A stretch of 64,000 bases of DNA from Siderastrea radians (taxonomy: Eukaryota > Cnidaria > Anthozoa > Scleractinia > Rhizangiidae), in the NCBI GenBank assembly GCA_964017195.1, contig OZ024889.1:56918074-56982073 (forward strand). The letters run 5' to 3'. The notes below the pieces were generated by a model. The model was not told the origin of the DNA and ran no database searches. It saw nothing but the letters and a program-made list of their open reading frames with translations. Made by a program: the position numbers and the translations under genes. Positions 11,288 through 19,100 of this stretch are shown one piece after another; the first letter of the stretch is position 1, and each line of letters begins with the position of its first letter.

Positions 11288-12898
11288 GGTGTTTCGATAC
11301 AGTTTTTTTGGGACCATACCTAACTTTTTGAATCGGCTCTCAGACAGTCTTCTCCTTGTCAGATCAACGTAAAATTTGCAATACTTGTTGGTTTTGGATT
11401 GAACTTTAGCGTGGTTTACATTTTGTAAAAATCGATATTTCCACGACAACGATAAACAAAAATCCTCGAAAACAGTAAAATTGAAATTTTGCACGATCCA
11501 GATTTCGCTTCGAAAAGCAAATACCAGCATCTTAAACTGTGGTGTGTGGCAAACAAAATATACAAGAACAAAAAAATTCTGTATGTTTGTTTTGAAGTAA
11601 ATCGCAAAAACATTTTCAACCTTAGTTTTTGCCTAGTAATAGTAAATGCACCGAAAAATAATCAACGCTTTGATGAAATGGCTAGTAAATACTGTTAAAA
11701 TGCGTCTTTTACTTACTATTTTACGCCTAGAAAGTTTTGTTGAAATTGGTGTTCGCGATCTCGAGAACGACTTGTTTTTCTAAGATCATTCGTGTAATAA
11801 TTTTGTGGTAATTTTTTAATTTGAGCGCTTTTGCGAAAATCTTAAGAATGGCTCGATAGATATTTTTAAAACATTAAATATGCGTGCTTGACGATGTGAC
11901 CAATTTTAGTTTTGAGTCTTATTAACATTGATTCACTGGAACACTTTTAGATTTAACGTTAAAGAGGATGTATGAACCGACGGAAAGGCTTGCGTTACAT
12001 ATAAACAGTTGACAAGTAAATGCTAATATATTCAAAGTAATGCGCAATGCATTCTTCCGTGATTTTTACTTTTCGTTGTAATATACAGTGCAACAAAGAA
12101 CAAAGAAACCAGATAAAAATCACGAAGCAATGAATAACGCATTACTTTGAATATGTTACCATCTACTTTCCAACTGTGAATTTGTAACGCAACCTTCTCC
12201 GTCGGTTCATACATCCTCTTTAACGTTAAATCTAAAAGTGTTCCAGTGAATCAATGTTAATAAGACTCAAAACTAAAATTGGTCACATCGTCAAGCACGC
12301 ATGTTTAATGTTTTAAAAAAATCTATCGAGCCGTACTTAAGATTTTCGCAAAAGCGCTCAAATTAAAAAATTACCACAAAATTATTACACGAATCATCTT
12401 AGAAAAACAAGTCGTTCTCGAGATCGCGAACACCAATTTCAACAAAACTTTCTAGGCGTAAAATAGTAAGTAAAAGACACATTTTAACAGTATTTACTAG
12501 CCATTTCATCAAAGCGTTGATTATTTTTCGGTGTATTTACTATTACTAGGCAAAAACTAAGGTTGAAAATGTTTTTGCGATTTACTTCAAAACAAACATA
12601 CAGAATTTTTTTGTTCTTGTATATTTTGTTTGCCACACACCACAGTTTAAGATGCTGGTATTTGCTTTTCTAAGCGAAATCTGGATCGTGCAAAATTTCA
12701 ATTTTACTGTTTTCGAGGATTTTTGTTTATCGTTGTCATGGAAATATCGATTTTTACAAAATGTAACGTGACCACGCTGAAGTTCAATCTAAAACCAACA
12801 AGTATTGCAAATTTTACGTTGCTCTGACAAGGAAAAGACTGTCTAAGAGCCGATTCAAAAAGTTAGGTATGGTCCCAAAAAAACTGTACCGAAACACC
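11288..12898. mobile_element. Foldback transposon (1.6-kb near-palindrome) in TTAA
   Basis: The two halves are long inverted copies of one another, about 0.75-0.8 kb each, meeting near 12090 with only a short unpaired centre. The ends are GGTGTTTCGATACAG and CTGTACCGAAACACC. TTAA lies immediately outside both ends (11284-11287 and 12899-12902), the duplication made by piggyBac-type transposases. No transposase is encoded; the internal open frames are mirror images and not credible genes. The transcript would fold into one long hairpin. Confidence 0.8.
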
Positions 12899-12902
12899 TT
12901 AA

Positions 12903-13935
12903 ACAGCATTTAGAAGAGCGAAAAACATCCAAATCTTGTATTCGGTTAACGGAGACAAGTAACAGAATGTCGACCGATTCATTAGGATATTGCCAGCCGG
13001 CAATAAAGAATAAATGATAATAAAAAATAAAAACAAAAACAGAACAAAACAAAACGTCTCAAGGTCTTACTCAGAAACAGTAGGATGGTTACGGTAACTG
13101 GAATATTTTCCCGCTATTTTCGCCTGCTGCATTCACGCAAGAACATACCGATCTTCAAAACATCTCGGAATCTTAGTTTGTTCCATAAATTAGCTACCAC
13201 AGGTAGTAAAAGCAAAAACGAAGGCTGCTAAGTCCACGTCCCTCCCTCGTTTTTGACGGCGTTTTATAACTAGATGGTAATAGAATGTAAGATTAACCCA
13301 ATTTTTAACCTTCAATAAAATTTTGGTCAAAAATGTAAGTATTAGATATGAGAGCTAACTGTTGGCTCAAATATGCAATCGGAAGTTTTCTCTCTAATAG
13401 CGATCCCCAGTTAACTGAAGAGGTTTCATTCATTTCTGTTTTTCTCCAGCCTTTGCTTGAAGTTTTCTGCGAGTGAAGTCGATTGCCTCTTTGATTCGTT
13501 ATTACACGTTTAAAAGATGCTCTCAAGGAATAGACGTTCTCTGATGTTCCTTTTGTTACATGATCCATAAATTGTCTTTTCATTTTTAATTGAAAGGTAA
13601 AATGGCTTCTCAATTCCTGATAAATCGTGATTTTCCTAATACCGGGTGATTTGAGACCTCAGTAGTGACCTTTGTGTGACGAGAAGCAAAATTTCCCTTC
13701 AAGTGTGAAATTGAAAAGGCCATTTATTTTAAAAGAAATGTTGTCTGTTGCTCTTTCTTTTCCTTTTTCCGCCCATTATCAATAGGACTTTGGCCTGTCA
13801 CCATCAATGACTTGCTTAACAACTTATCAGCTTATGACGGCATTTCTTAAAATAATTTGTTACAGGTATAAACAGAGAAACAAATTTGCGTAGAAACGTA
13901 AAAAAAAACTGAAAAAAAAAATCAATCTGAAAATC
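12903..13935. other. Intergenic left of the Polinton; repeat copy
   Basis: No gene seen. About 13080-13400 is a diverged copy of the repeat at 10180-10480. Base composition is AT-rich up to 13941 and shifts clearly at the Polinton border. Confidence 0.4.
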
Positions 13936-13941
13936 GTCGTT
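13936..13941. other. 6-bp target site duplication, left (GTCGTT)
   Basis: GTCGTT precedes the left end and is repeated exactly at 38412-38417 after the right end. Six base pairs is the known Polinton duplication length, so this fixes both borders. Confidence 0.9.
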
Positions 13942-14780
13942 AGTCGTAAAGTGGGCTCGTATGGCTCCTAATGCTGGCTTCTGATTGGTCGAGAGCGGGA
14001 GGAACTTCCGGTGACGTCATAAGTCACTTCCGGTAGAAGACCACTGACCAGGGTAGGATGGCGGGCTCAGAGGAAAGAGAGGACATGTCGTGACGCTTAC
14101 ATGACGCCTCTGGCTAGGGTGGGAAACCGCTGACCAGGGGGAAAAAAGGCTCGCGGGCTCATGCAACCGGAAGTCACGTGTTTTAGGATGGGAAACCGCT
14201 GACCAGTAGGAAAAAAGGCTCGCGGGGCTCATGCAACCGGAAGTCACGTGTTTTAGGATGGGAAACCGCTGACCAGTAGGAAAAAAGGCTCGCGGGCTCA
14301 TACAACCAGAAGTCACGTGGTTTTGAAGGGGAAACCGCTGAGCAGTCTGAAAAATCGATCGCGGGCTCATGCAACCGGAAGTCACGTGGTTTTGAAGGAG
14401 AAACCGCTGAGCAGTCTGAAAAATCGATCGTGGGCTCAAGGGGGAGTAAAACCGCTGGAGAAAACGCGGGCGCAAAGTCCAAAGTCCAATTTGAGGAGTG
14501 GGGGTGATCCTTGAGTCAAAGAAAAGACGCGCGTTGATGGTAAAAATATATTTTTTAATGATAATCCATGGCATACAGATGATGAGAGTTCCATTCGACC
14601 GGAAAACCAAGAAAGGAAAGACGAGTGCAAGGTATTGGAGGATGGGACGACCTCCCAAGTCGACAAGCAATCAAGGAAGCAGCAGCCACAGATGCAGGGT
14701 TCCTTGATGGGGTGTTCCATTTGATGAATTCCTTTTGACAATATGAGTGTTCCATTTGGATGAGTATTCCATTTGGATGA
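13942..14780 (+). repeat. Left terminal inverted repeat
   Basis: Pairs with the complement of about 37640-38411. The sequences are nearly identical apart from the third to fifth bases, a few substitutions and one extra 70-bp unit on this side. The outer 100 bp contains CTTCCGG-TGACGTCA-TAAGTCACTTCCGG, which is an ETS-type site, a CRE and a second ETS-type site, plus an inverted CCAAT at about 13983. Open frames through the TIR exist on both sides of the element but are by-products of the repeat structure. Confidence 0.88.
14126..14440 (+). repeat. 70-bp tandem units inside left TIR (5 copies)
   Basis: Units start at ACCGCTGA(C/G)CAG near 14126, 14195, 14265, 14334 and 14403. Most carry CCGGAAGTCACGTG, which combines an ETS-type core with an E-box. 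The right TIR has four units, so the two ends differ by one copy. Confidence 0.85.
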
Positions 14781-14975
14781 GTATTCCATTTTGAAGAGTG
14801 TTCCTATTTTAATATGAGTGTTCCATTTGGATGAGTATTCCATTTTTTAATATGAGTGTTCCTTTTGATAATATGAGTGTTCCATTTTGATGAGTATTCC
14901 ATGATAAGAAGATGCTTCGCCCGAATAAAACCCAAGTAGAAATCTTTGATAATATGAGTGTTCCATTTGGATGAG
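14738..14975 (+). repeat. Subterminal short repeats, left
   Basis: A cluster of GAGTGTTCCATTT and GATGAGTATTCCAT words separated by AATAT or TTGATAAT spacers. It matches the cluster at 37519-37700 in inverse orientation. A non-repeat fragment of about 45 bp is caught inside it at about 14900-14945. Confidence 0.8.
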
Positions 14976-15002
14976 TCAGGATTGGCTCAGGCGGACTCCA
15001 CA

Positions 15003-15251
15003 TCAACTTTCAAGGGTTCGATGGGTATTAAGCCGGCAAAAGCCAGCAAGGAAGCCTGCTCTGGACTCCTCAGGTATGCTACTAAGAAGAGGCAAGCAAT
15101 ACCAATGACTTGGCCTACTCTTAGGAAAGGAGTCACTTGTATCCATAGCTTTGAAACGGATTTCCTCCAAATCTTTTTCCAGCTGAGTCAACAAGGTGCG
15201 TAGACGATCAATCACTTGTTGGGCTTCTGGACTGAGGACTGGATCATCCAT
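15003..15251 (-). CDS. Small minus-strand early-type gene, possibly truncated
   Basis: An 82-residue frame. The N-terminus is helical and acidic (SPEAQQVIDRLRTLLTQLEK) and could form a coiled coil; the rest is not recognisable. A TATA box (CTATAAAAAA, complement of 15281-15290) lies 30 bases before the ATG. The gene faces the TIR and stops just before the subterminal repeats, as the polymerase does at the other end, so it may have lost a 3' part. No family assigned. Confidence 0.45.
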   Translation of the reverse strand: MDDPVLSPEAQQVIDRLRTLLTQLEKDLEEIRFKAMDTSDSFPKSRPSHWYCLPLLSSIPEESRAGFLAGFCRLNTHRTLES

Positions 15252-15508
15252 GAGTGTGAAACATGGAGGGGGACGAAGGGTTTTTTATAGAGAAACAAAG
15301 GGGTCACGTGGGAGGGAATGGGCCAATGAGAAGGAGCCCCCATGATGCTTTGGGAGGGGACGGGGTGGGGGGACCCCCCTCCCCCCTCCTTAGATAGACC
15401 ATGAGGCATTGCGCGGATCGGGGTATATAAGTCAAGGGAGGCCCCAGGACGCCATTCCTAGCTTTGAGTCTGGTCTGAGTGACTTATGCTTGTTGTGTGT
15501 CGTGAAAA
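15252..15508. promoter_or_regulatory. Divergent promoter, left arm
   Basis: Serves the minus gene (TATA at 15281-15290) and the plus gene at 15509 (TATATAA at 15424-15430). Between them are CACGTG, an inverted CCAAT box (GGCCAATGAG) and a G/C-rich near-palindrome, GGGGTGGGGGGACCCCCC followed by TCCCCCCTCC (about 15350-15391). That G/C-rich block recurs at 35263-35312 in the other divergent promoter. Confidence 0.65.
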
Positions 15509-16416
15509 ATGTCAGATAACGAATCTGTGGTAACGGAGTTTACGTTGACAACAACGGATGAGAACGAAAAGCTACCCTTGCTCAGTGCACTGAAAGAGAA
15601 TGGAGGGAATGGGCAACCCTATGTACCGGTGGCACGCGAACAGCCTGTCATGCGCTTCATGCAGGGACATGCCGATCCACAAATGCGAATGCAATCGGGG
15701 CTGATCCGCTTCGGCTTTGAGAATAAGAGGAATGTACTGTTCATGTTGGATTTCATTCCAAAGATCCACGGGCACAAAGAAAATTGGGTTCGTTTCCGCA
15801 AGACGTGGACCAAAATTGAGAAAGTGCAAGCCTGGAATTTGTTTCAGATGCTACGTTTTGTGTGGGTGGATTTGTTCAACCCCGAACACTGTTTGCCACG
15901 TAATCTTTCGCATGATGAGATGACGGAACTGATTGATATGTGTGAGCATGTGGACACGTTTAAGCGTCATTACAATCCGAAACATTGTGCTCGTTTTGAG
16001 GAGATGTTGAAGGAGCTGGATTTTAATCAGCGGTCGGTGAAAACTCATGAGACCTTTCTGCGCCAGAAGGCCAAGGATTTGAAAGCAGCACGGCAAAAAC
16101 GTGTGACAGCGGAATTGGAAGCGAAGAGGAAGAGGTGTATGGAATTGGAGGAGGAAGCGCGGAGGCAACGTCAAGAATGGGAGCGGCAGTTGCAGGAGTC
16201 ACAGCAAATGGAACGAGAGGAAACCACTGTGGACTGCGTAAGACGCGTTTTACGTTTTTAACTTTGTTTTAATAAGAACTTGAAAAGGGGACAAGTTATT
16301 TACACGAAGTTGTTTCTTTTCCACAGTATGAATTGATTGAAGAGGAGGCTTGCGAAAGGAATTACTTGGAGTGGAAAAACTCGGCTGAATACAATATGGA
16401 CTATTCTGATGATTAG
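15509..16416 (+). CDS. Spliced coiled-coil protein, unknown function
   Basis: Exon 1 runs 15509-16237 (243 codons) and exon 2 16327-16416 (29 codons plus TAG). The join is phase 0 and keeps an acidic C-terminus (EEEACER, DYSDD). The product is about 272 residues. Residues about 70-175 hold a compact aromatic-rich segment (NWVRFRKTWTKIEKVQ, WNLFQMLRFVWVDLFNP). Residues about 175-240 are a long charged coiled coil. If unspliced, the frame ends at 16261 with a 250-residue product. A TATA box lies 80 bases upstream and AT-rich 3' sequence with polyadenylation-like words follows. No family recognised. Position next to the TIR and splicing suggest an early, nuclear-transcribed gene. Confidence 0.7.
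16238..16326 (+). other. Predicted spliceosomal intron (89 bp)
   Basis: Donor TGC|GTAAGAC matches the animal consensus. Acceptor TTTCTTTTCCACAG has a good pyrimidine tract. Both exons are open in the same phase across the junction. Confidence 0.7.
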
Positions 16417-16620
16417 ACTTTGAACATGTTTGTGAGTCAAGAACATTTTATAAGTGAAGTTTTTTAATTTTTTATGTTTTAATTAAAAGAGTTCATGTTT
16501 TTTTACAAAGGGTTGTTGGTGTTCTTTGCCACGCGGGCGCTCCTATTTACAATTGGAAAAATACTAAAAAGTAAAAACTAAAAAAGGGCTATGTACAATT
16601 CCAAACATAAAAACTAAAAA

Positions 16621-17310
16621 TTACAAATGAAAGTCTTCCAGTTCCAGACGTAATTGATCAATATTCTCGGGGAGACAGAAGGTGCGGTTGAATAAGGCTT
16701 CAATTTCGGCTCGGGTTTTTTCGTCCACATCCCGGGATCCCACGATAGCACTGCTTTGATGAAGGGTGGGCTTTTTGGGTCCCCAAGGGACAAATTGACT
16801 GCCTGTGACCAGGGTGGCGGCATTCTCGTTGACTTGGTAGTAATGGTCCGAGCGGTACCATGATTGACTGGGAATGTCAAAGAGATAGACGGGTTTGCCT
16901 TGATCCATGGCCAATTGCACGGTCCAACCGGTGCCCCCTTTCACGCGTTTATGATCCTGTTCCAAAATGCCAAAGGCATAGATCGTATGGGCTTTCTTGG
17001 CCAATTGATAATTGCGTTGCAGCAATTGCAGGGTGTAAAAATGACTGGGCATCTGTTTCCCTAGTTTCTCCGCCGCCTGGTGAAGATGGGGGTTGGCTAG
17101 CATCAAAACTTCCACGGTGGACGGGGTGATGAAAGTGGCTCGAGGATGGTTCGGGGGGACCAGGACTTCGACTTGCATCCCAAACTGTTTGGCCGTTTTT
17201 TCGGCCAATTCATCCGTGCCTTTGGCGCCCCCGGTGTACACCACATGGCCATGACCAATCTGCAGTTCCAAGGCGTCGTGTTCTCCGATCATGTCGATGT
17301 TGGGGGGCAT
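16621..17310 (-). CDS. Circularly permuted SLOG-domain (cpYpsA-like) protein
   Basis: A 229-residue protein with the full set of SLOG (LOG/DprA-like Rossmann) motifs in permuted order. VVYTGGAKGTDELAE is at residues 23-37, RNYQLAKKAHTIYAFG at 99-114 and GGTGWTVQLAMDQGKPV at 125-141. The strand that opens normal SLOG domains, AIVGSRD, is at 188-194 near the C-terminus. This order matches the cpYpsA branch of SLOG proteins. SLOG domains bind or process nucleotides and NAD-type ligands; several sense signals in antiviral and conflict systems. It is transcribed opposite to its neighbours and shares a promoter region with the GRF gene at 17527. A TTTAAG-type TATA lies at about 17350. Function in this element is unknown. 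Confidence 0.75.
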   Translation of the reverse strand: MPPNIDMIGEHDALELQIGHGHVVYTGGAKGTDELAEKTAKQFGMQVEVLVPPNHPRATFITPSTVEVLMLANPHLHQAAEKLGKQMPSHFYTLQLLQRNYQLAKKAHTIYAFGILEQDHKRVKGGTGWTVQLAMDQGKPVYLFDIPSQSWYRSDHYYQVNENAATLVTGSQFVPWGPKKPTLHQSSAIVGSRDVDEKTRAEIEALFNRTFCLPENIDQLRLELEDFHL

Positions 17311-17526
17311 TGCTTTGAGAATGACGATCGAGAGACCAAGGGAGTCGTCTTAAATAGGGACACCTGACCAATGGGAAGACAAGAGGTCCTTATTTGGATA
17401 GGAAAAAGCTGACCAATGAGAAGAGGAGAGGTCCTTATAGGGTCATGAAAAGTTGACCAATGAGAGCCAAGGGTGGAGGGTATAAAAAAGGCCTGAACGG
17501 TGGGGGTGAAAACAACCTTGAGCACG
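17311..17526. promoter_or_regulatory. Divergent promoter with three CCAAT repeats
   Basis: Three copies of TGACCAATG(A/G)GA occur (about 17366, 17412 and 17456), the first two followed by an AGAGGTCCTTAT-like word. A TATA box for the plus gene is at 17481-17488 (TATAAAAA). A weaker TTTAAG serves the minus gene. CCAAT boxes are bound by NF-Y in animals. Confidence 0.6.
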
Positions 17527-18366
17527 ATGTCTGTGGATCGGAAGAGAAAGCCAACCGACCATCCTGCGGGGAAGAAGAAAAAGAAAGAGAATGTGACCTG
17601 TGATCCAGTGGTGCGCGAGGTGGTGGAAGACACCCAAGCGGCTGTGGAAGATATGATGAAAGAATTGAATGACATGGTGGAGCAATCGACCCCGGCATTG
17701 ACGCCCGTGTATGACAGTGCGGAGGACAATGAAAGAAAGTCGGTGGACTATTTGGTATGTCCTTGCCATGACGTGCGTTTGGAGGCGCGAGAATCTCAAA
17801 AGGGGTGGACGTATGTGAAATGTTCCATCCAACCCTGTTTGCTGTTTTGTGGTCAAGATCAAGCTCTGGAGTATATGAAAGCGGTGTATAGTCAACCTCA
17901 TGTAGAAGTGCTGGACATGTGGACTTGTTTGCAATGCTTTTGCCGTGAACCCGCCACGCTACAACAGAGCCATTCCACCCAGAATCCCGATCGTTTGTTT
18001 CTGAATTGTTCCAAGAAAACGTGTGGCTTCTTCCGGTGGGCCTATCAACCGTTGGGTCCCAAGTACTGGAGCTGGTTTCATGACCATCCCCCCAAGAAAG
18101 CCGACGCCCTGGCTGAACCACCCACCCGTGATGCACAAGGGTATCCCAAGCGTGGCGTGGACATCCCTGGACCGCCCCCTCGAAGGAAAGAGGATCGCCC
18201 CCTGACAGACTATGAGAAACAATTGTTGCGAGAGATTCAAGAGCTCAAGAACCGTCAAGAAATGATGGTCGCCCCAGCGCCACCACCCCCCAAGTACAGT
18301 GACAGTGTGGAGAACTGGCAGAAAGGTCTAGAGACCGTCACTTGTGGTCGTCTAGGTCTCTTTTAA
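17527..18366 (+). CDS. Tandem GRF-type zinc-finger protein
   Basis: 279 residues; the ATG was chosen because it is the first one after the TATA box at 17481. A Lys-rich N-terminus (GKKKKK) is a likely nuclear signal. Residues about 76-108 carry a first cysteine cluster (CPC, then C99 and C104). Residues about 134-172 carry a second (C137/C139, RLFLNC, CGFFRW). The second closely follows the GRF zinc-finger pattern, C-x-C ... R-x-F-x-x-C ... C-x-F-F-x-W. GRF fingers bind single-stranded or branched nucleic acid and are found on TOP3A, APE2, NEIL3 and TTF2. The C-terminus is Pro-rich with a short coiled coil. A role in DNA replication or repair is an inference. A polyadenylation signal (AATAAA) follows at about 18386. 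Confidence 0.65.
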   Translation: MSVDRKRKPTDHPAGKKKKKENVTCDPVVREVVEDTQAAVEDMMKELNDMVEQSTPALTPVYDSAEDNERKSVDYLVCPCHDVRLEARESQKGWTYVKCSIQPCLLFCGQDQALEYMKAVYSQPHVEVLDMWTCLQCFCREPATLQQSHSTQNPDRLFLNCSKKTCGFFRWAYQPLGPKYWSWFHDHPPKKADALAEPPTRDAQGYPKRGVDIPGPPPRRKEDRPLTDYEKQLLREIQELKNRQEMMVAPAPPPPKYSDSVENWQKGLETVTCGRLGLF

Positions 18367-18410
18367 TGTATTAAAAAGGAGTAGGAATAAAATATTTTAT
18401 CAATGTGACC

Positions 18411-18761
18411 ATGGAGGCTGCTGTGTCTTATGCGTGGGAGTCTGTCTTGTCCCTGGTGCAATGGCAATGTCATCAATCCCTGTGCCAAGTGTTATATGAT
18501 CACCAACCCGGGTCCAAGATCCCTATTCCCCCATGTCCCGAGGACACGCATCCTCTCCACGTCTTTGAAGAAACCCACGTGGATCGTAACCTGTATCGAT
18601 GGGTGGTGTTTGTCGTATGGTTAAAAGCGCATCCGAACGCCTGGCGATGGTATCGAATCATTCAAAAGGCGCATCCCCACACCATCCCTTCCATACCGAC
18701 CTTATGGGATGAATGCCAGAACGTATGGCCCCTCGAAAGAAACACACCCCCTCATGGTTGA
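18411..18761 (+). CDS. Small Trp/His-rich protein, unknown
   Basis: 116 residues from ATG 18411. Rich in Trp, His and Cys (SLVQWQCHQSLCQVLYDH, NLYRWVVFVVWLKAHPNAW). It overlaps the start of the integrase gene by about 49 bases in another frame, which is usual for this compact element. No domain recognised. Confidence 0.5.
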   Translation: MEAAVSYAWESVLSLVQWQCHQSLCQVLYDHQPGSKIPIPPCPEDTHPLHVFEETHVDRNLYRWVVFVVWLKAHPNAWRWYRIIQKAHPHTIPSIPTLWDECQNVWPLERNTPPHG

Positions 18762-18937
18762 GTCGTTACCACGATCCTCGGGCCCCCGGCAGTTTAGGAG
18801 GCGTGCAACGGTTTGCCAAAGCCCACCGTCTCCCTTTGAAACAAGCCCAACGGGTCTTGGAACGGGATTTGGCCTACACGTTACATAAACCGCGACGTCG
18901 ACGTTTTCCTACCATCCCCGTGATCGTGGGAGGGTTG

Positions 18938-19079
18938 TGTTAGGATATGTTAGTTACCAGGCTCCAAGTTACACGCTGTTATGCCTCGTTTTCATGTCAG
19001 TCAATAAAGCATGAGTTGTTGTACAGAACGGCCATCTTGGATGTTCCTTACTTAGAAGTAGTTTAGAGAGAACATTACA
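18938..19079 (+). repeat. Gypsy 5' LTR
   Basis: 142 bp, TGTTAGGATATG...GAACATTACA, identical to 23159-23300. It contains AATAAAG as a likely polyadenylation signal. Confidence 0.95.
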
Positions 19080-19097
19080 TGGTGTCAGACGAAAGCT
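19080..19097 (+). promoter_or_regulatory. Gypsy primer-binding site
   Basis: TGGTGTCAGACGAAAGC lies directly after the LTR, the position and TGG start expected of a tRNA-primed minus-strand start. The tRNA is not identified. Confidence 0.7.
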
Positions 19098-19100
19098 AGA

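Noticed and set aside
14017..14670. A 217-codon minus-strand frame in the left TIR, with a 161-codon counterpart at 37754-38239
   Set aside because: The frame is made of the 70-bp tandem units and changes length with unit number between the two ends. It is better explained as regulatory repeat than protein.
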